Source: Purshia tridentata
Lineage: Eukaryota > Streptophyta > Magnoliopsida > Rosales > Rosaceae
Length of the DNA: 64,000 nucleotides
Direction of reading: 5' to 3'
Assembly: GCA_003254885.1 (NCBI GenBank)
Contig: QANT01005053.1
Coordinates: 1 to 64,000, forward strand
A model generated the notes under the pieces. That model ran no database searches and had not been told where the DNA came from. It saw only the letters and a program-made list of their open reading frames with translations. Positions 1 to 15,762 of the stretch are shown here, in pieces. Made by a program: the position numbers and the translations under genes. Position 1 is the stretch's first letter. Every line of letters starts with the position of its first letter.

Positions 1-86
1 TAATATCCATTTATATTATATAATAAAAATATATAGTAAGTCATAAAAAATAATCAAACAAGTAAGAAAAAAATTATATATATAGG

Positions 87-339
87 TACATTTCAATTGT
101 ACCAATATTTGGGTTGGTATATATATATATATATTTGAGCTGCTTCATTTCCTGAGTTTTGAGGGTAAATTCCATCTTTTCACCCTATCCCCTCTTTGAG
201 TATAGAATAGATTCAATAGAGGTGTTATGTTAGGGTTTAGCTTTGGGATTTTGGCCGGAGTTCAAAATCCTGGAGCTAAACCATAACATAAAAGCCAACA
301 AACTAGAATCGATCGATTGATTGGTACAATTGAAATGTA
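87..339. repeat. Inverted-repeat element with nested hairpin (MITE-like)
   Basis: Positions 87-106 and 320-339 are perfect 20-bp inverted copies of each other (arm TACATTTCAATTGTACCAAT). Inside lies a second inverted repeat, 225-252 against 264-291, a stem of about 28 pairs with four mismatches around an 11-nt loop. This suggests a small non-autonomous DNA element (MITE), or the debris of one. A clear target-site duplication was not found in the very AT-rich flanks. Nothing coding is visible in 1-660. Confidence 0.5.
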
Positions 340-833
340 TTTACAAACCAGAGTCAATCGTTCGTTTGGTACAGTTAAATTTCATAATTAATTATAAGAT
401 AATATGATAATATTAATTAGGATATATAATATAATACTATAATATTAAAGTAATATACAATTAGAATAATATTATGATAATACTAGGATAATATTAAAAT
501 TTACATATCATTAGTTTTAGAATAATATTACACATTTTTTAAATATATTAAAAATATCTGAATAATATTTTTGGACCTTAGTCAAAAATAAAGAAATATT
601 AAGATATTAGTTTAAGAGAAAAGAAAAAATTGAACCGGCCTATAAATCACTCTTATTAAAAAATTCACACAAAACAATTGGCACCTGGGCCTTGGGCCCA
701 TTGGCCCATGAGCAAAGTATATACTTACCAAACGTTCTCACATATTCTCCCGGACCGCCACACTAACGGCAACACCGAACTTCCTTCTCCGCAAAGGCAA
801 ACCCGAGACACATCCAGAACAATTGAACCCGTC

Positions 834-875
834 CACGTGTCACTCTACAATGGAACCGCGTCTCTCCCACACGTG
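834..875 (+). promoter_or_regulatory. Pair of G-box/ABRE-like sites upstream of the LFG gene
   Basis: CACGTG occurs at 834-839 (in CCACGTGTC) and at 870-875 (in ACACGTGT), about 220-260 bp before the ATG. These match the G-box/ABRE core bound by plant bZIP and bHLH factors. A TATAAA-like motif lies at about 643-648. Stress- or ABA-responsive control is an inference only. Confidence 0.4.
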
Positions 876-934
876 TACGCGAGTCCCATCGCGAAGCCTC
901 TAACCGCACCCAGTCTCCGAAACTCCAAGAAGCT

Positions 935-935
935 G

Positions 936-968
<33 letters not shown>

Positions 969-973
969 TCTCT
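935..973 (+). repeat. CT microsatellite in the LFG 5' leader
   Basis: Almost pure CT repeat of about 38 bp, between the G-boxes and the start codon. CT/GA tracts are common in plant 5' leaders and core promoters. The Ser-Leu reading frame through it is an artefact of the repeat. Confidence 0.8.
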
Positions 974-1095
974 CACTCACTACATATTAACCCCTCCGCC
1001 CAAACAAACTCACATTTTCCCTCACTTTCCAGCAAGGAATCTCGGAAGCCAATTCTAGTTCATTACTTCGAGTCCGCGAGAATTACGTGAAGAAG

Positions 1096-2340
1096 ATGTG
1101 GAACCAGCCATACCGGAAGCACGACGCTGAGGCCGGAGTTCGGCCGCTGTACCCGATGATGCTGGAGAGCCCTGAGCTCCGCTGGTCTTTCATTCGCAAA
1201 ATCTACTCCATCATTGCCATCCAGTTGCTTGCCACCATCGCCGTTGCCGCCACCGTCGTTTCGGTCCGTCCGATTTCTACCTTCTTTGTCAGCACCGGTG
1301 CCGGCTTGGCCCTCTACATCGTCCTAATCATCACGCCCTTCATCGGTTCGGCTTTATTAACCTTGGAGCTGACTCATTTTTGGTGTTATGTGAACTTATT
1401 GTGAAATTTAGGGTTTGATTGTTGTTTAATGTTGCAGTGCTGTGCCCGTTGTACTATTACCACCAGAAACACCCCGTGAATTACATTCTGCTTGGGATTT
1501 TCACCATCTCTCTTGCCTTTGTGGTCGGATTGACTTGTGCGTTTACTAGCGGTAGGCATTTGCTCTAATCCTTACTTTTTCTTTTTTGTTTTGCTTAATT
1601 CATTTTGGGTTTATATTTCGTTTTTATTCTAGGGTTTATTTTATTTGATCATTTTAATTCAAGAAATATAATTCTTTGAGGTTTGAGTCTTAATCTAATG
1701 TTCTTGCTAGAATGATTGTGATGCGAATCCAATGTGGGGAGTGGTATATATATAGAATATAATGGTTTGGAAATAATTGGTTGAATGGGAGTAATTTTTG
1801 ATGGACTTCAACTCCAATTGGCTGACATTGTGAAATATTGTAATTTGTTCAATTGAAAACAGGGAAGGTGATTTTGGAGTCTGCAATTCTGACTGCTGTG
1901 GTGGTGATCAGTCTCACCCTGTACACATTTTGGGCTGCAAAGAGAGGCCATGATTTCAACTTTCTCGGTCCCTTCCTATTTGGAGCTCTTCTGGTTCTCA
2001 TTGTCTTCTCTCTGATTCAGGTGTGTTGTGCTTATTTGAACAAACCCTCTTGCTGTTTTGTATTATTCAATGCGTCTTTCTTTTGTGTTTTGGTTTTTTA
2101 ATTTTGGGTTCATTTGTTCATCTCTGGTTGCAGGTTTTTTTCCCACTGGGTAGGATCTCTGTGATGATCTATGGGTGCTTAGCATCGATCATATTCTGTG
2201 GGTACATTGTGTATGACACCGACAACCTGATTAAGCGCTACACTTATGATGAATACATTTGGGCTGCAGTGGCATTGTATCTGGATGTCATCAACCTCTT
2301 CCTCTCTCTGCTGACTGTTTTCAGAGCTGCTGATAGCTGA
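1096..2340 (+). CDS. LFG4: LIFEGUARD / Bax-inhibitor-1 family membrane protein
   Basis: Four exons: 1096-1345, 1438-1551, 1863-2020, 2134-2340, joining in frame to 242 residues, the usual family length. It begins MWNQPYRKHD; the ATG at 1096 is chosen because it gives the family N-terminus. Conserved stretches seen are YPMMLESPELRWSF, PLYYYHQKHPVNY, LTCAFTSGKVILES and YDTDNLIKRYTYDEY. Seven hydrophobic segments fill residues 35-240, typical of the TMBIM/BI-1 fold. Family members sit in the ER, Golgi or vacuole membranes and damp cell death; the Arabidopsis relative BIL4 also acts in brassinosteroid signalling. Symbol LFG4 is by similarity; BIL4 (At3g63310) is the alternative, and the two duplicates cannot be separated by eye. 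It is convergent with the FKD1-like gene. Confidence 0.93.
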
Positions 2341-3399
2341 GGAGAGAATTGGTGAATCTCTGTTTCCCATTGTGGTGTATATTGTCGTAGTTAGGGTTTA
2401 CGAGTAATTGTGAATGTCATAAACTTCTAAAACTGTCCATTTTACACTGATGAATATTGATTAATTGGAATTGTTTTGGCTTGCAAGTATATATGTGTCT
2501 TTTCTTTTTATCCATTGACTTGGAGTACAGGGCAGTGATGATGACCAATTAAAATCGTGTCGAAATTTGCTTTTACGTTTAAAGTGCAATGTGAGTTGTG
2601 AATTGCTTATTTGACTAGACTTGCCAAACAAGGTGTATAGCCAGTTAGCCTTCACGTGTTCACCATGGTTTTCATTCTTTGGCAACAAAATGTAACAACA
2701 ATATATGTTATTCCTTGAAGCATGTCACCAATTTAGGTGTCCTGTGAATTAAAAAGTGTGGTGCTTTTGATCGATCCTTCATTGCCCTTGCCCGTCATTG
2801 ATAGAGCGATGGACAATTGGACATGGGTGAGGACATGGCCATATGGGCCTCGAGGAACACATGGAAAAGGCATCAACTCTGTTGAATCCTGATTATCCTG
2901 GTCCATTTTTACAAAACCAATGTTGAATGGTCCTTAGCGCCAGCGGAGGTACAAATTAATAGTACCATTCCTATTTCTTTTTCAGCCTAACATAACAGCC
3001 TATTTCTGAATATAGTCCGGTCCCATAGTTATGCTGTCATAAACCCAAATGGTGTTAATATTATTTTAATCAAATTACATATATGATTCAGCATGATTAA
3101 CAATCATGAAGCGATTGGCCAAAAAAAAAAAAACAATCATGAAGCGAAGTGGGTCGGTCAAAAGTGAAGACTGACTAGGTTAAAATCCAGCACACAGTTG
3201 GGAATTATATTGGGAATTATATTAATGTCACATACTAGCAGTTGGACAATAATAATATAGCATGCAGGTCATTTCCTTGTCCTTTAAACTCAAACTTGCT
3301 ACATCAACATGTAAATTATGGTAGCAATAGGAGGCATATATCGATCGAATCTGCTGTGATTCAGGTAGACATGATAAAGCTGCAGGCTTAATTAATTAG
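2341..3399. other. Convergent intergenic spacer
   Basis: This 1.06-kb spacer lies between two 3' ends and should hold both polyadenylation regions. An A13 tract at about 3121-3133 is flanked on each side by CAATCATGAAGCGA, a short direct repeat. No gene, RNA or clear mobile element is seen. Confidence 0.6.
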
Positions 3400-6300
3400 T
3401 TAATGCCTGTTCTTTCTCTCAGCGACAATAGAGAGCAGCCTTAAGACTCCATGAGTCCAAACATCATGTTCTCTCTGGTTCTTGCACTCGAACTCTACGA
3501 TTCCTCGCGATTCTGTTTTCAGTCCAAAGTAACGACGCTGCTCTCCGCCATCAAACAGGTGCCTTCCGGGCCATGCCGGCATGTCCTTGCAAACTTCCAA
3601 CACAACATCTGCATATATCTCAAATGTATTCACATCACTTTGACACTTTATAAGTACTTATAATTGAGTTAATTAGTAATTAAAGTATAGTTGGCTTACT
3701 CTTTTTCTTTTTAGTGATAGTTCCTGCAACATGTTTGCTCTTCATTTTTAGCATCACCTATAAAATTGACCAATATTAATTAAGACTAATGATAGGTCCT
3801 ATGGTAAAGGTTAATAATAATCAATTAATTACTGTAGCAGCTAGCTAGGAGTAGTCTCACTCACCTGGCCTGTTCTGTGAATGTAAACAGATACTATTTT
3901 CCAGTGGAGATCTCCTACACATTAAGACATAGATTAATTAATCAATTAATAGATGAATATATAATTTAATAGATAAATGTATATCATGATGAGATGAGTT
4001 AATGAGAGTTTTAATTGATTAATACCTTTTCTGGTGCGTTTGAGGAGCTCAGTTCCCCTAGCAAGGTCTTGGTTAGAAACCCCAAGAAAAGTGTCTGCAG
4101 AAGGGACAAGGTCTTCACTACTAAAGCTGTCATTGCTTCCACCATTGTTACCTTTTCCACACACTCCTATCCCCATTCCCTTTTCCACTGGTATCACTGC
4201 TGCAATGTTCCACACTTGATCCTTCATTGCCCTTGCCTTCAAAGTTGCTGCTCCTCTTAAAGCTGCACACGTACCCATCACATTACATTAATTCAAAGGC
4301 TCTAATAATCATTTCTTAGGTATGGTCAAGAAAAATTAGCTGGCTTTGAATTTCGGGCACAAATGATGCTCACTACACACCTATAAGTATCCATTTAAAG
4401 GGAACTTAAATTTGAATAAATTAATAGTGTTCGTCTGCCTCGGTACCTGTGGCAGCCGCTGCTGTGAGAGTGGTGATATCATCGTGAGACCGGACATTAA
4501 CAGCAGAGCTGACCACGGAAGTGAGATGGTCATGCTCAGCTCCCATGGCCTCTGCAGCCTCGGCGCATTGTGCAGCTACAAGTGTGGCTGCAGAGGCCAC
4601 GGCCAAGTCTGTCTTGGCTGCTTGTTGGTCATTTTTTCTTGATGCTGAAGAGGCTGCAGTGGCTGCAGCAATGGCGGCCACAGCAGCAGCCAGTGCAGCA
4701 ACTGAAACGGCAGCGTGGACCTGCGCATTGTGGACTCTTGTCTCCTCCTTTTTCCTCTCTTTTCTGTCTTTCAGCCACCTCCCCACTGTTTTGGCTCCTC
4801 CGCCTGCAGCAGGGGTAGAAGGGGCATTTCCAGCGCCGCTGCGACTGCCGTTGAATAGGTGCTGTATGCTGTTGTGGGTACGAAAGAACTGCGTGCACAA
4901 TATTACAACTCCATCATGGTCAAGAAAACAAAAAAGGATATCTAATGTTTTGAAAAGAGTCAATCATAGAGTTGTGCTTTAGAATAATCACAAAGTCATT
5001 CACTTTTCTAGTCATAATCACAAAGAAGTTGGGAATATAGGACTATAATTAAGACAATTATGATACTCCATTTTTATTTTTTTGGTCTGAGTTACTCCAT
5101 GTTATACCATAAAATCTTGATAAATTCACTTTTCCACCAGTATAAATTTTTCTATGGTTATGGTTAGATCTATTTGTATTTATTTGGTGTCTTGTAAACT
5201 CTGTTCATATTTTGTTTTGAAAGGGTGAGCTGGGATGGAGTGTGATTGGCTCTGCAAGCTTAGAATCAGTGACAGGTTGCTTAAAAGCAGGATACAGCCA
5301 AAATAAGCTAAGTTGCAGAAAAACATGACAAGGCGCGAGCCTGTAGTTTTACCAACTTAAGTATCTGCATTACTCTCTTCTACACTCAACCCATCTTTTC
5401 ATTTTAATCTTGAGCTGATCAAGGCAGAGCCTTGGACTTTTGGATACAAGCAAGGCCAACCCAAACATCCATGTTTTTGTCCATTCCCCCCCTTTTTTTT
5501 TCTTTTTTTTCTTTTTTTTACTTTTAGTTTATTTATCTTGACTTGAAGTAAGGCCTTTTACTGTAGCAAAGCCATTTTTTGATAGCCAAATACCATTTTA
5601 GGTGTGTGAATAGTATTTTTTGAGTATCAGTTTCACTATGATACTGATACTTATATTTGTGTATCAAAATTTTAAATCTAATTAAATTATGCCTAATATT
5701 AATTAAGTATTAAAAAAAGTTATACTACTGATTATATTTTAAGAAGATCTTTAATTTAAGGTAAATATTGAGTATATTTGAATATTTCATTTGTTTATCT
5801 AAATTAAAATTTCTCTATTTTCTTATCCAAAAATAATAATCATAATATTATTTATTTATTTTGTGATGAGTATACACAAAAAACACATAACGAAAATCAA
5901 ATACAAACAACTAAAGATTTTAAAGTATTCAAATATGTGGGCCCAAGCCATTTGGGTATCAATTTTTCTTACCCTCAAATTTAGGTTTCAATTTGGCAAT
6001 CAACCCAAAATGACTATCACAATTTGGTGTATAATAAAAAAGTTATGGCCAAATGTTAATAATTTTAACTTTTGGCTATCAAAATTTGGTGCATAGTCAA
6101 AAGCCTAAATAAGGCTAGTTGATAAGACTAGATGTTTAAGGAAATAATAAAGGTTTCTTGAAAGAAGAGAAAAAGAGAGAAGCATCCCCTGTATTTTCTG
6201 TAGTAAATAAAAAGATTTTAATGGAATGGAACAAAGATTGCTAGTAAGAAAAGACACACAGCATCAGATCGAGTGGGGATGACAGAGAAAAACAGAGAAA

Positions 6301-7016
6301 GCTGAAACACATCGTCACATTGTCACTTTGGTCTCCCTCTTGACTTCTTGGACAAGTATGTGGATTTTTCTTTAATGATATTATTTAATATTAGTTTTAA
6401 TTAAATAAGAGTCAAAATTAAGAAACAGAGGAATGACTGACCTTAACGACGTCGTCGAATTCTTCAGAGGGAGAAACTGGAGGGCTATCTGTCTCAGTTA
6501 GAGAACCTCCAGCGTTCAAAGGTCCACTGCTGTGTGAGAGCCTACCTGATGTTAATGGCGACACTTCCTGTAAAAGTAAAGAAAACCCAAAAAGAAATTC
6601 AGACAAAAAATCATTAAATTAAAATGCCATGAAAAGTTGAGAGCTTTACACACCTCTCTCATGGACTGTGACATTATGCGGTCAAGGACTTGCTGGGAAG
6701 TTGCAGAGGAAGCAAAGTAGAACTGATTCCCAGATAGAACTGGAAGCTCCTCATGCGACTCTCCAGCTATGTCTTCAGGTATCGAAGTGGTTGTTGTTGT
6801 GGTGCAAGAAGAAGAGCTGTTTGCGGACTTTGAAGCCATGCATGAAGGAGGAAGAGGAGGAGGGTGAGACAGAGTTTTGGAGACTTCAAGAGCAGAGGCA
6901 CTCCAAGACCTTGACAGAAACTCCATTGGGGCTCTTGGGCTCTTGGGCAGGTGCCCAATGCTGACCAGACTCTGCTCCGGCCGGCGAGTGCTTAACATTG
7001 GCAGTGTCTCTTCCAT
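3400..7016 (-). CDS. FKD1: FORKED1-like / VAN3-binding protein (DUF828 + PH)
   Basis: Seven exons on the minus strand: 7016-6654, 6567-6442, 4888-4447, 4262-4026, 3914-3865, 3757-3700, 3608-3400, giving 494 residues in frame. The start MEETLPML is the first ATG about 100 bp below a TATA box. DUF828 covers roughly residues 40-370, with the family marker [16 protein letters not shown], the block [17 protein letters not shown], an alanine-rich helix and [12 protein letters not shown] plant PH_2 domain follows (about 390-490), opening [18 protein letters not shown]. Arabidopsis FKD1 and its relatives bind phosphoinositides and the ARF-GAP VAN3 at the trans-Golgi network and plasma membrane, helping polarise PIN1 so that leaf veins join. 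The 1.55-kb second intron carries a MITE. The symbol rests on similarity and conserved gene order; another FORKED1-LIKE member is possible. Confidence 0.92.
5552..6105. mobile_element. Tourist-like MITE (PIF/Harbinger type) in the FKD1 intron
   Basis: About 554 bp. Terminal inverted repeats of about 35 bp are imperfect: the left end begins GGCCTTTTACTGTAGC and the right end, read inverted, GGCTTTTGACTATGC; both then reach TTTTGATAGCCAAA. Both ends are bordered by TAA (5549-5551 and 6106-6108), the TWA-type 3-bp duplication expected for Tourist elements. It carries no transposase and lies inside an intron, so it would have been mobilised in trans. Confidence 0.7.
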
Positions 7017-7109
7017 GAAAGTGGGTTTGTGGGTTTTTTCCTTGGGAAGCAGAGGAGGGAGATGGGTTTGAATGATGAGAGGTGGTGGGATTTTGGGATC
7101 AACATATGG

Positions 7110-7122
7110 GCCTATATATACA
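7110..7122 (-). promoter_or_regulatory. TATA box of the FKD1-like gene
   Basis: On the minus strand TGTATATATAGG lies about 100 bp upstream of the ATG at 7016. This spacing suits a transcript start near 7080 and a short leader. Confidence 0.5.
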
Positions 7123-7124
7123 CA

Positions 7125-8553
7125 CATACACTATATGTCAAACTATGTATGTTCATGTGGTCGTTGGTCAAATTGAATGGGGTCAAGTGGAAGTACTTTT
7201 GTCTTTTGTGATGCCACCTGGAAAGGTGGATATTTTGTGTAGCTTTATTTGGGGCTAATGAAGGTGTGAAAGATTAGTGCGTAAAATAGCAATTTTGTAA
7301 GCATTATGCATTTGTACAAAAGAGTTTTTAGGGATGCTTTTAGCCCCCCCTTCTATAGTGGACCTAGATTAGATCATGTGACTAATCATCTTTCTTCAAA
7401 GGAGCTTTTGCTAAAATGATAGGAAAGTTATCAGGCACTACACTACTTGAGTCTTCACACACACACCCAAAAAACCAAAGGAGCTTCCTTTATCTAACAT
7501 TGATTAACAACAAACTTCAAATGAAACATTTATTTTTAGTCTTTGGCAATATTTTATCTGAAGTGAGAGTCCTAAGATTCTCTTATAGTCGAGTAAAATT
7601 GTTTAGCAACAAGTTGTAACTTTAGTGTGACATGTGTATGGGTATACTACTTTGTTTTCTAATAAAAAATTTATATAACAAATATTTATAATATGTATAT
7701 AATATATACACATTTTGCCTCTCATAACTTGTATACAGTATACAGTGTTTCTCCTCATCCTCATTCCTCAGCCCCCCAAGTAGCAGGCTGCAGTGGTGAC
7801 ATAGAGAGAGAGGTACATAACATAAGAATACGATGTCAGAAGAGCTGAAATCGTAGGAGTGACCTACGTGATTGTGTTCCTAAGCCTAGAGGTCTTGGCA
7901 ACGTCCAAGGCCGACATGTTTGGAGGTCCAGACAAATTTAAACGAACCATTTTCCTCAGCTGTTTAGGGACACAAAGCTGCGCACTGGAGAGGGACCTAT
8001 GCTAAAATGCGCGTGCCTGCACACGTCATCATCTTCAACCTTTGGCTCTTCCATCGTATATATACACCCTTTTCATAAGTTTTCTGACTAAAAGGATCGA
8101 AAGAAGAGAAGCAGCCTTCTTTTTGAACTGTAAGGCTTTTTTTGTTTCTTAGCTAATGACTGTTGACTAAAGGGCAACCCTTTATTCCTTTTGCCTCATT
8201 TCCACTCATAATTTCATAGTATCATATTTGCCACATTTTGTATAACAGTAGAATTCAATGACTCAATAACTCCTTAAGCATATGAAAACAATTCAGTACT
8301 GCATTGAGATTAGATCCCTGTACCACCTTTGCCTGGTTCAAAGTTGTAACTATTCCATCAAACTGTTTCTGCAGCCAGAGCTTGCAGATTATGTTTACTT
8401 TACCATGCATTCAATTTGATGAGTTTGTCTATGGTATGGAAATATAGACATACGTACAAAATTAACGGTGTCAAACGGTGTTTGAATGGTAGAATTTTCC
8501 CAATTTGATGGCAAAAAGTAGAGCAAACCAAAATTTATTACATCCAGCTAAAC
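7125..8553. other. Intergenic, FKD1 upstream region
   Basis: No coding sequence is recognised in this 1.4 kb. A TATA-like motif TATATATACACC at about 8056-8067 on the plus strand, preceded by an ACGTCATCATC element at about 8024, resembles a core promoter, but no open frame of note follows. It may drive a non-coding transcript or be chance. Confidence 0.35.
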
Positions 8554-8558
8554 ATGTG

Positions 8559-9575
8559 TGTTCGGGGATAACACCCCCATTCGAGTCAACGGTCAACATT
8601 CTGAACACATGGGACCTCGGATTCGACTTCCGTCCCACGACCCATGTCAATGGGCCATCGATACAACCTCATCGGATCAGATCATGCCGTCGGATCCGAT
8701 CCGAACCAATCATGTTGACTAATAGTCAGAAGCAGGATCTGCAAAATTCACTGGTATCTCGGATCGAATGCTGAGCTCGGATCGGAATGTGTCAAGTGTC
8801 TTCCTTCGTCAGAACTCTGTTCGGTAGCTCTTCCGTCTTATTGTTCGGATCGGATTCGTATGTCTTCCGAGCCGAATAGTTCCTGGATATATTCAACTTC
8901 CTCGTAGATGTGTCACCACTGGAAGTCCCACTCGGATCGGAATGATCAACCTCCACTCATCCAATTCCGAGCCGAACGCAAACTCAGATCGTAGTTATTG
9001 CGCCTGACACTCCGAAGGTAACTCTATGCTTTGCATTTATGGCCTACCTGCTCTGCCTTGCTTTCCATTTAATGCATGCAACTTGCAGACATCCCTCTTG
9101 CATTAAATGAAAGAACATGTCAGTAACCCAGTCTATCCTGCAAACTTAGCCCTTAAAGACCTATGTTTAGCCATGGTCATACCTACTAGCCAGCCAAAAT
9201 ATCCCAATCCCTTTGCCTATAAGTAAGAGCATAACCATAAGGCAAAGAGAGAGACAGAAATCTGAAAAAACTAGCCCAAGCTCTGGCAACACTTACCCAG
9301 AAATCTTACCTCTTTTCCTTCATCTTCTTCCCAAGCTTTTGCTGTGTTCTTCAGCACTTCTTGCATCCTCCTTCTTGCACTCTTCTGACTTTGCCATCGG
9401 AGTATCTCCGGCCGGTACCACACCGGTGCTTTTTTCCTTTCAGTGTGCAGGAAGAGATCGAGATAGCAACCAGTTGGCACGCTCGGATCATCCGCTCGCT
9501 CGCTCAACTCGCCACGTCACCAACCATCCGCATTTAAGTTGTATGCAAAAGTACGAGCAGATTTTTGCATCAACA
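8559..9575 (+). mobile_element. Solo LTR of a retrotransposon (fossil)
   Basis: The element is 1017 bp, begins TGTTCGGGG and ends GCATCAACA, with the short TGTTx...xAACA ends usual for plant LTRs. It is flanked by a perfect 5-bp target duplication ATGTG (8554-8558 and 9576-9580). No internal region, primer-binding site or second LTR is present, so it is a solo LTR left by recombination between two LTRs. A TATA-like CCTATAAGTA at about 9217 marks a probable U3/R boundary and sets the orientation. It belongs to the same family as the copy at 23003-23798. Superfamily (Gypsy or Copia) cannot be told from an LTR alone. It contains no functional gene; the open frame at 9213-9587 is chance. Confidence 0.85.
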
Positions 9576-10145
9576 ATGTGGAATTAGTTGAAGAAAGAGG
9601 CCTACTCCTAACTGCAGGGTGTTTGAATCTGGTAGTTGCTTCAATTACTCCCCATTTTTCACTTGTAACAAATACCAAGTTATTTGCACTGGATGACTGA
9701 TACTAAAGGATCAGTTGCTAAGGAGCATTAAGCACTTTAAAGGCTTGAACAAAGTGCACTTCACGGACTTATTTGCTAGTTGCTTACAAAGAGACGCAGA
9801 TTTCTTTCATATCCTCAAAATAATATAATTTGAATTCTTTGGGTGCCAATGGAAGTACATGACAAACATTCACACTAGGCAGCACAAATAAGTTTCTATA
9901 GGCAACCACAATTCTGAACCACGTGGTCTGTAAGGCAGCACAAAGAAGTGAGAAACTATTTACATTCAAGAACCATTACAAGGATCTCAAAGAAAGCTCC
10001 TTTAAAGCTTTGCAGTGGACCAAGAAGAACACAAAAAATAAAATCAGGATTTATGAACACAAAAAAAATTTACATAATCTCATTACAGAATCTACTTGAT
10101 CATAGTGAAATTAGCAATTAGCAGTATATGAATCCAAGGAACAGT

Positions 10146-11478
10146 TTATCTATTAGGCTGTAATCCAGTGCCACCATAGTACTGCTTGGTGGTTTCGCGT
10201 GAGAAATCTGCAAATGTCATTCCATCCTTCAACCGCAATGCCAGTGGTGGTACTATTTTCCGTATGTCTTCAGTTAGCCTACTACATTCCGGCTCATCAA
10301 CGTGCTTTATATCCGCGGATAACCCTGAGCATTGGTTCATGGGATAATCTGATGAGGAGAAAGTTTTGTTCCATGCAGGCTGCAAAAACACAACAAAAGT
10401 TTCTCTGCTCAAATTTTCAAACTTGGGAACTCTTCCTACAGAGTGAAGGGTGGCACGAAGCTTTCCTCTTGATATGATATCAGCTGACTCCCCTACCTGA
10501 ATGATAAAACTCTCAGGAGAGGCCTTCACCATCAATACCCTATTCTTGTTGGGATCAAATATTTGCAAATATGTATGCCCATTTGGGTAAGGACATTCTT
10601 GGTCTCCTTCTTGAGTTTCTTGTGAACAACAAGGAAAAAGAAACAATGGAGCTGTGAGGACAGTGAAAATCCCATAATCATAATGCCACTGTTGCCATAG
10701 ATTACTAGAACAAATCCCTGTTGGCGGTTTAATTTCATCACCAATCTGATTCCTTTTAGAAGTCAAGTGTCTTTTGGAGGCCCCCTTTGTGCCCATAGCT
10801 TGTTTAAGCAGAATTGTACTATCAAGAGGTGAATGATAGTGTATAAGACGAGCTTTGGCGGTGCAAGACTCCAATAAGCTCTGCTCAAGCTCTTGCCCAC
10901 CAATGGCTCTGTCACATATTTTTGCAAGTTTTAGACCAAGCTCCATCATGCAAAGTCCTAACTCTCTAAATCCATTTCCAAGATTCTCGAATTCACTTTT
11001 TGACCCGTGTTCTGAATTCAATTGGGTGTCAAAAGAATGTGAGTATTTGATTTGCATTGCGAAGGAGGACACACTTCTCTCTGGGTTTTTCAAAGTAACA
11101 TCACTCCCCAAATTGTGATCCTAAACAAACACAACACATACATTAATTAAAAGAGGAAAGGTTTTTTCTTATATTTAAAGTTTTAATTATTAATTAATTA
11201 ATTAATACCTTGAGAATGTGCTTGCGATGGTTAGGGTTGAGAAGGGCGATCTTGCGAGCGTAAGGGAGGAGGTGGCCGCGGAGAGCGGAGGCGTTGGGGA
11301 CGCCGGTGATGGACAGCAGGCCTGGGCCCATGGGCCCTAGGGCTTCCATTACGGCTCTGCTCGTTGATTCGACCCTTTCAAGCTCTTCAGCTGACGACAG
11401 CGATACATTGTTTGACGACACAAGTAGTAGATCCGAGTAGCTGAGCTCGAAAAGTTGCACGACTTCGGTGTCTTCCAT
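10146..11478 (-). CDS. 2-oxoglutarate/Fe(II)-dependent oxygenase, uncharacterised
   Basis: Two exons, 11478-11209 and 11120-10146, joined at phase 0 to give 414 residues. The start MEDTEVVQLFELSYSDLLLV is the first ATG. Iron ligands of the double-stranded beta-helix are visible: HxD at H236/D238 (in QWHYDYG) and distal H316 (in ATLHSVGRVP). R329 (in SRETF) fits the 2-oxoglutarate anchor. About 78 residues separate D238 and H316, more than in the ACC-oxidase/GA-oxidase type, and the insert holds a Cys-rich stretch PCCSQETQEGDQECP. No signal peptide is seen, so it is probably cytosolic. The substrate is unknown. It lies 490 bp downstream of the NEK gene on the same strand. Arabidopsis At3g63290 is the expected positional counterpart. 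Confidence 0.9.
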
Positions 11479-11970
11479 GTCTGTGTCACTGTGTGTGTGT
11501 CTATGTAGTTTTCTCGTACTGATCGAAGTTGTTAATGGAAGATGATGCAGATGATGCAGAATTCGGCCCAGTCCAAAATCCAGTCACATGGGCCGCATTG
11601 AGGGCCTTTCACCTTGGTTAAGGCCCAGATGGGTCAGTAGCTAGGTGCTTTTTTAAGCTAATTTATTTACTTATTTTTAATTAAGGAGAGATGATTGTTT
11701 GAAAATGAAATATGAAACATGAGAGTGGTGAAGAAAAGAAGAAAAGGAACTAACAAAATTACAACTAAAACCATTAAAATTGTTTTAAGTTTTTGTTTTA
11801 AAGCTCCACTCACTTCAGACCAACAAAAAAACACTCCACTCACTCTGAGCTTTGAACACTCTCTATACCACCTTCAGCATGAAGGTTTTAACCACTACTC
11901 TTTTTGAACTCCAGAAATCAAAGAGTGGGGTTATTTACAAGTTAAAGCAATCACAGTGTCCGAATTCAAA

Positions 11971-15762
<3,792 letters not shown>

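Noticed and set aside
678-1058. 126-residue frame upstream of the LFG gene
   Set aside because: It runs through the CT microsatellite and the leader, lacks an ATG start and matches nothing; it is leader sequence.
4521-4982. 153-residue plus-strand frame over the FKD1 exon
   Set aside because: Antisense shadow of the alanine-rich DUF828 exon; GC-rich repeats keep both strands open.
9213-9587. 124-residue frame
   Set aside because: It lies inside the solo LTR and crosses its right border; no domain or coding signal.
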